A stretch of DNA of 7,893 nucleotides, from assembly GCA_013331625.1 (NCBI GenBank), contig DUGC01000004.1, positions 1-7,893 of the forward strand, written 5' to 3'. This document shows positions 6,422-7,893 of the stretch, piece after piece. This DNA is from Candidatus Iainarchaeum sp. GTDB lineage: Archaea; Iainarchaeota; Iainarchaeia; Iainarchaeales; Iainarchaeaceae. Every line of letters starts with the position of its first letter. Within the stretch, counting starts at the first letter, position 1. The notes under the pieces are model-generated. The model was not told the origin of the DNA, made no database searches, and saw nothing but the letters and a program-made list of their open reading frames with translations. The position numbers and the translations under genes were made by a program.

Positions 6422-7633
6422 CTATTGCTTTTTTTCAAGTATCTCAAGGCCGGGGAGCGGGTCGCCTGAAAGGTATTCAAGCAGCGCTTTCCCTGCAAGT
6501 GACACGTGCGAGAAGTCCTGCGGCACAAGGCCAAATGATGTGAGGGCGCGCTCTGTGTCCCCGCCGCCTATTATTGAAAAGCAGCGGTGGAAGGCAATTG
6601 CCTCAAGGATCTTTTTTGTGCCGATGGAAAACCTTGTCTTCTCATAAACCCCCATGGGGCCATTGAACACCACAACTTCAGAAGCGCGTATTTTCTTTTT
6701 GAATACTTCAGTTGTCTCGCGCCCGATGTCCATCGTGCTGAATTCCGAAGGAAGCTCCTGCGCCTTGATTTCCCTGCGCTTTGAATGGGCGCCATTGGGG
6801 ATTTCCAGTGCAAGGTCTTGGGGCAGTATTATCTTTGAGCCGTGCTTTTCAAGGATCTTTTTTGCCTGCGGCAGCATCCTGCCAAAGCCTTTTTCCTCAA
6901 AGAACTTTTCCTTGCGGCCAAAATCCGTTCCTTTCGCCTTGAGGAACAGCTCGCCAAAAAGCCCGCCAATGCATGCCTCATTGCACATGCCATTTTCAAG
7001 CATCCCGTCAAGTATCTTCACCGAATCGGTGAGCTTTGAGCCGCCGAGCACAACGAGCCTGCCTTTCTTTGCAGGGCCTGCAAGCTTTGAGAGTGCATCC
7101 ATCTCGCGCCCAAGCACCGGCCCCACGACACAGGGCATGTATGGCTGAAAACCCACAACGCTTGCATGGCTGCGGTGGCACACGCTCAGTGCATCCTGCA
7201 CAAACAGCCCCCCCAACGGGCCGAGTTTTGCAATGAATTCATCCTTTGAGTGCGCCTTTGCGGTTTTGTCCTCCTGCTCCTCCTTTTGGAACCTTGTGTT
7301 GTCGAGCAGTATGATCTCTCCATCCTTCATCCCTTTTATCGCGCCGGCATAATCCTCATCCCATTTCACGAACTTTACTCCCTTCCCCGTGAATTTTTTT
7401 ATGAAATCGGCATGCCTTTTGAGCTCGATGAATTCATCCTCTCCCGGCCTTCCCTGATGGGATAGCACGACAACCCTTGCGCCCTCTTCGCTCAGGGCAT
7501 AAACCGACTTTGAGTGTTCACGCAGCCTTGATGAGAGGACAACGCGCCCCTCAACAACCGAGCTGTTGAGGTCTGCGCGCAAAAAAACAGTTTTTCCCTC
7601 AAGCTTGTAGTCGAACGCGCTTTTGTACTGCAT
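6422..7633 (-). CDS. pgk: Phosphoglycerate kinase
   Basis: 403 aa, close to the usual archaeal length. It catalyses the reversible transfer of phosphate between 1,3-bisphosphoglycerate and ADP (EC 2.7.2.3) in the cytoplasm, in glycolysis and gluconeogenesis. Recognisable motifs in order: FLRADLNSS (17-25, substrate-binding R and D), LSHQGRPG (57-64), LLDNTRF (109-115), QDALSVCHRSHASVVGF (146-162), VVLGGSKLTDSVKIL (194-208), VVFNGPMGVYE (321-331) and IIGGGDTERAL (354-364, nucleotide-binding loop). The C-terminus reads HVSLAGKALLEYLSG rather than the common STGGGA-type version, a departure noted but not taken as inactivating. ATG 7633 is the only reasonable start: a TAG lies four codons upstream in frame. 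No Shine-Dalgarno motif is ideally placed; GAGGTGG (7649-7655) is about 15 nt upstream. The gene has its own TATA-like box and terminator, so its neighbourhood with the secretion operon is probably incidental. Confidence 0.98.
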   Translation of the reverse strand: MQYKSAFDYKLEGKTVFLRADLNSSVVEGRVVLSSRLREHSKSVYALSEEGARVVVLSHQGRPGEDEFIELKRHADFIKKFTGKGVKFVKWDEDYAGAIKGMKDGEIILLDNTRFQKEEQEDKTAKAHSKDEFIAKLGPLGGLFVQDALSVCHRSHASVVGFQPYMPCVVGPVLGREMDALSKLAGPAKKGRLVVLGGSKLTDSVKILDGMLENGMCNEACIGGLFGELFLKAKGTDFGRKEKFFEEKGFGRMLPQAKKILEKHGSKIILPQDLALEIPNGAHSKRREIKAQELPSEFSTMDIGRETTEVFKKKIRASEVVVFNGPMGVYEKTRFSIGTKKILEAIAFHRCFSIIGGGDTERALTSFGLVPQDFSHVSLAGKALLEYLSGDPLPGLEILEKKQ

Positions 7634-7701
7634 CCAAAATCCCTATCCCACCTCTCAGGGGATCACCAGCCCTGAAGGTAAAATGAGAATGTGGGGCGGA
7701 G

Positions 7702-7710
7702 TATTTATAA
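7702..7710 (-). promoter_or_regulatory. Putative TATA box for pgk
   Basis: Minus-strand TTATAAATA matches the archaeal TATA consensus and stands out in an AT-rich pocket. A start about 25 nt downstream would lie near 7680, leaving a leader of roughly 45 nt before ATG 7633. The element is nearly symmetric and could also read on the plus strand. Confidence 0.6.
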
Positions 7711-7780
7711 TTAACTTGGCGAAAATTTTGCAATTGTGCATGTGAACAGCAAGGCATTTATTGGAGGGGAAAACATGAAA

Positions 7781-7807
7781 AGCAACCGTTTCGTCGGTTG
7801 GGTGCGA
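7781..7807. repeat. 27-bp direct repeat, copy 1
   Basis: An exact 27-bp sequence, beginning AGCAACCG and ending GGGTGCGA, identical to the copy at 7856-7882. It contains a perfect 6-bp inverted repeat (CAACCG/CGGTTG) around a 6-nt TTTCGT loop. The upstream flank also matches at two of three bases, extending similarity to 30 bp with one mismatch. A GGAGG and ATG precede this copy. Confidence 0.85.
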
Positions 7808-7855
7808 TAGGCCATACTGCGTATGGACTTGGCTCGCCCGAGCTCGCAGTTTAAG

Positions 7856-7882
7856 AGCAACCGTTTCGTCGGTTGGGTGCGA
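7856..7882. repeat. 27-bp direct repeat, copy 2
   Basis: Second exact copy of the 27-bp palindromic repeat, offset by 75 bp from the first, leaving a 48-bp intervening segment that has its own palindromes. The window ends 11 bp later, so whether more copies follow is unknown. Confidence 0.85.
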
Positions 7883-7893
7883 CGCACTGCCTC

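Larger units (their letters stand above)
7634..7893. other. Non-coding right flank with pgk leader and palindrome cluster
   Basis: This 260-bp stretch to the window edge has no convincing gene. Its left part holds the pgk leader and promoter. Its right part (7781-7882) has four perfect palindromes in close succession: CAACCG/CGGTTG at 7783-7800, CCATAC/GTATGG at 7812-7826, GCTCG/CGAGC at 7832-7843, and CAACCG/CGGTTG again at 7858-7875. The density suggests a structured RNA, a repetitive extragenic palindrome type element, or the edge of a mobile element. There is no tRNA T-arm or D-arm signature. Confidence 0.5.

Noticed and set aside
6654..7148. 164-codon plus-strand ORF opposite pgk
   Set aside because: It lies antisense to a clear phosphoglycerate kinase; its composition (Ser/Pro/Phe-rich) is that of a shadow frame.
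7702..7774. Divergent plus-strand promoter using the same symmetric TATA-like box
   Set aside because: The element could read both ways, but no supported plus-strand gene follows it, so only the pgk direction is annotated.
7801..7860. tRNA gene in the right flank
   Set aside because: No T-loop or D-loop consensus and no cloverleaf could be drawn on either strand, although the palindromes and the 75-bp period suggested it at first.
7781..7882. CRISPR array
   Set aside because: Only two copies are visible, the 48-bp spacer is long, the spacer is itself palindromic, and no cas gene is in the window. It cannot be fully excluded without sequence to the right.
7711..7893. Minus-strand frame open from the window end to a TAA at 7711-7713 (60 codons), reading RTQPTKRLL in both repeats
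   Set aside because: Its openness follows largely from the repeat and palindromes, the plus strand is similarly open, and its tail runs through the AT-rich pgk promoter. It could be the end of a gene entering from the right but this is not supported.

Overview
The window is archaeal DNA. The evidence is an archaeal-type phosphoglycerate kinase, a fused double-GspF membrane protein paired with an archaeal-style secretion ATPase, TATA-like boxes ahead of both minus-strand transcription units, and Shine-Dalgarno motifs of the GTGAT type. The compact layout of overlapping genes and tiny secreted, cysteine-rich proteins would suit a DPANN-type lineage (for example Micrarchaeota or Diapherotrites), but this is an inference and no marker in the window settles it.

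Layout from left to right. Positions 1-1017 (+) hold the 3' part of a secreted protein with the C-terminal half of a von Willebrand A (vWA) domain, two cysteine-rich insertions and a C-terminal PKD/Ig-like domain. Converging on it is a minus-strand operon that reads from about 6280 down to 1065. In transcription order it encodes a coiled-coil protein with a possible amphipathic C-terminal tail, a second helical protein, a type II/IV secretion ATPase with an N-terminal four-cysteine cluster, a 622-residue double-GspF membrane platform, a 30-residue single-helix microprotein that is easily missed, and a 141-residue single-pass protein with six cysteines. Three of the five junctions are gaps of 16 nt or less and two are 4-nt overlaps (GTGA, ATGA), so translation is probably coupled. 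Upstream lie a putative terminator and the pgk gene (6422-7633, minus), which has its own TATA-like box near 7706. The right end (7634-7893) has no convincing gene, but carries two exact copies of a 27-bp repeat, 75 bp apart, within a cluster of four perfect palindromes.

How the genes may work together: the ATPase and the double-GspF protein form the standard motor and platform of an archaeal type IV pilus-like or secretion machine. The two small downstream proteins begin with a pilin-like helix (Glu near position 5, then a hydrophobic stretch) but have no room for a prepilin leader. The two upstream soluble helical proteins sit where accessory or adaptor subunits might be expected. There is no classical class III prepilin or prepilin peptidase in the window. 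The operon is therefore best described as a variant type IV filament or secretion machine of unknown output. The convergent vWA/PKD protein is a plausible surface partner, but that link rests on position only.
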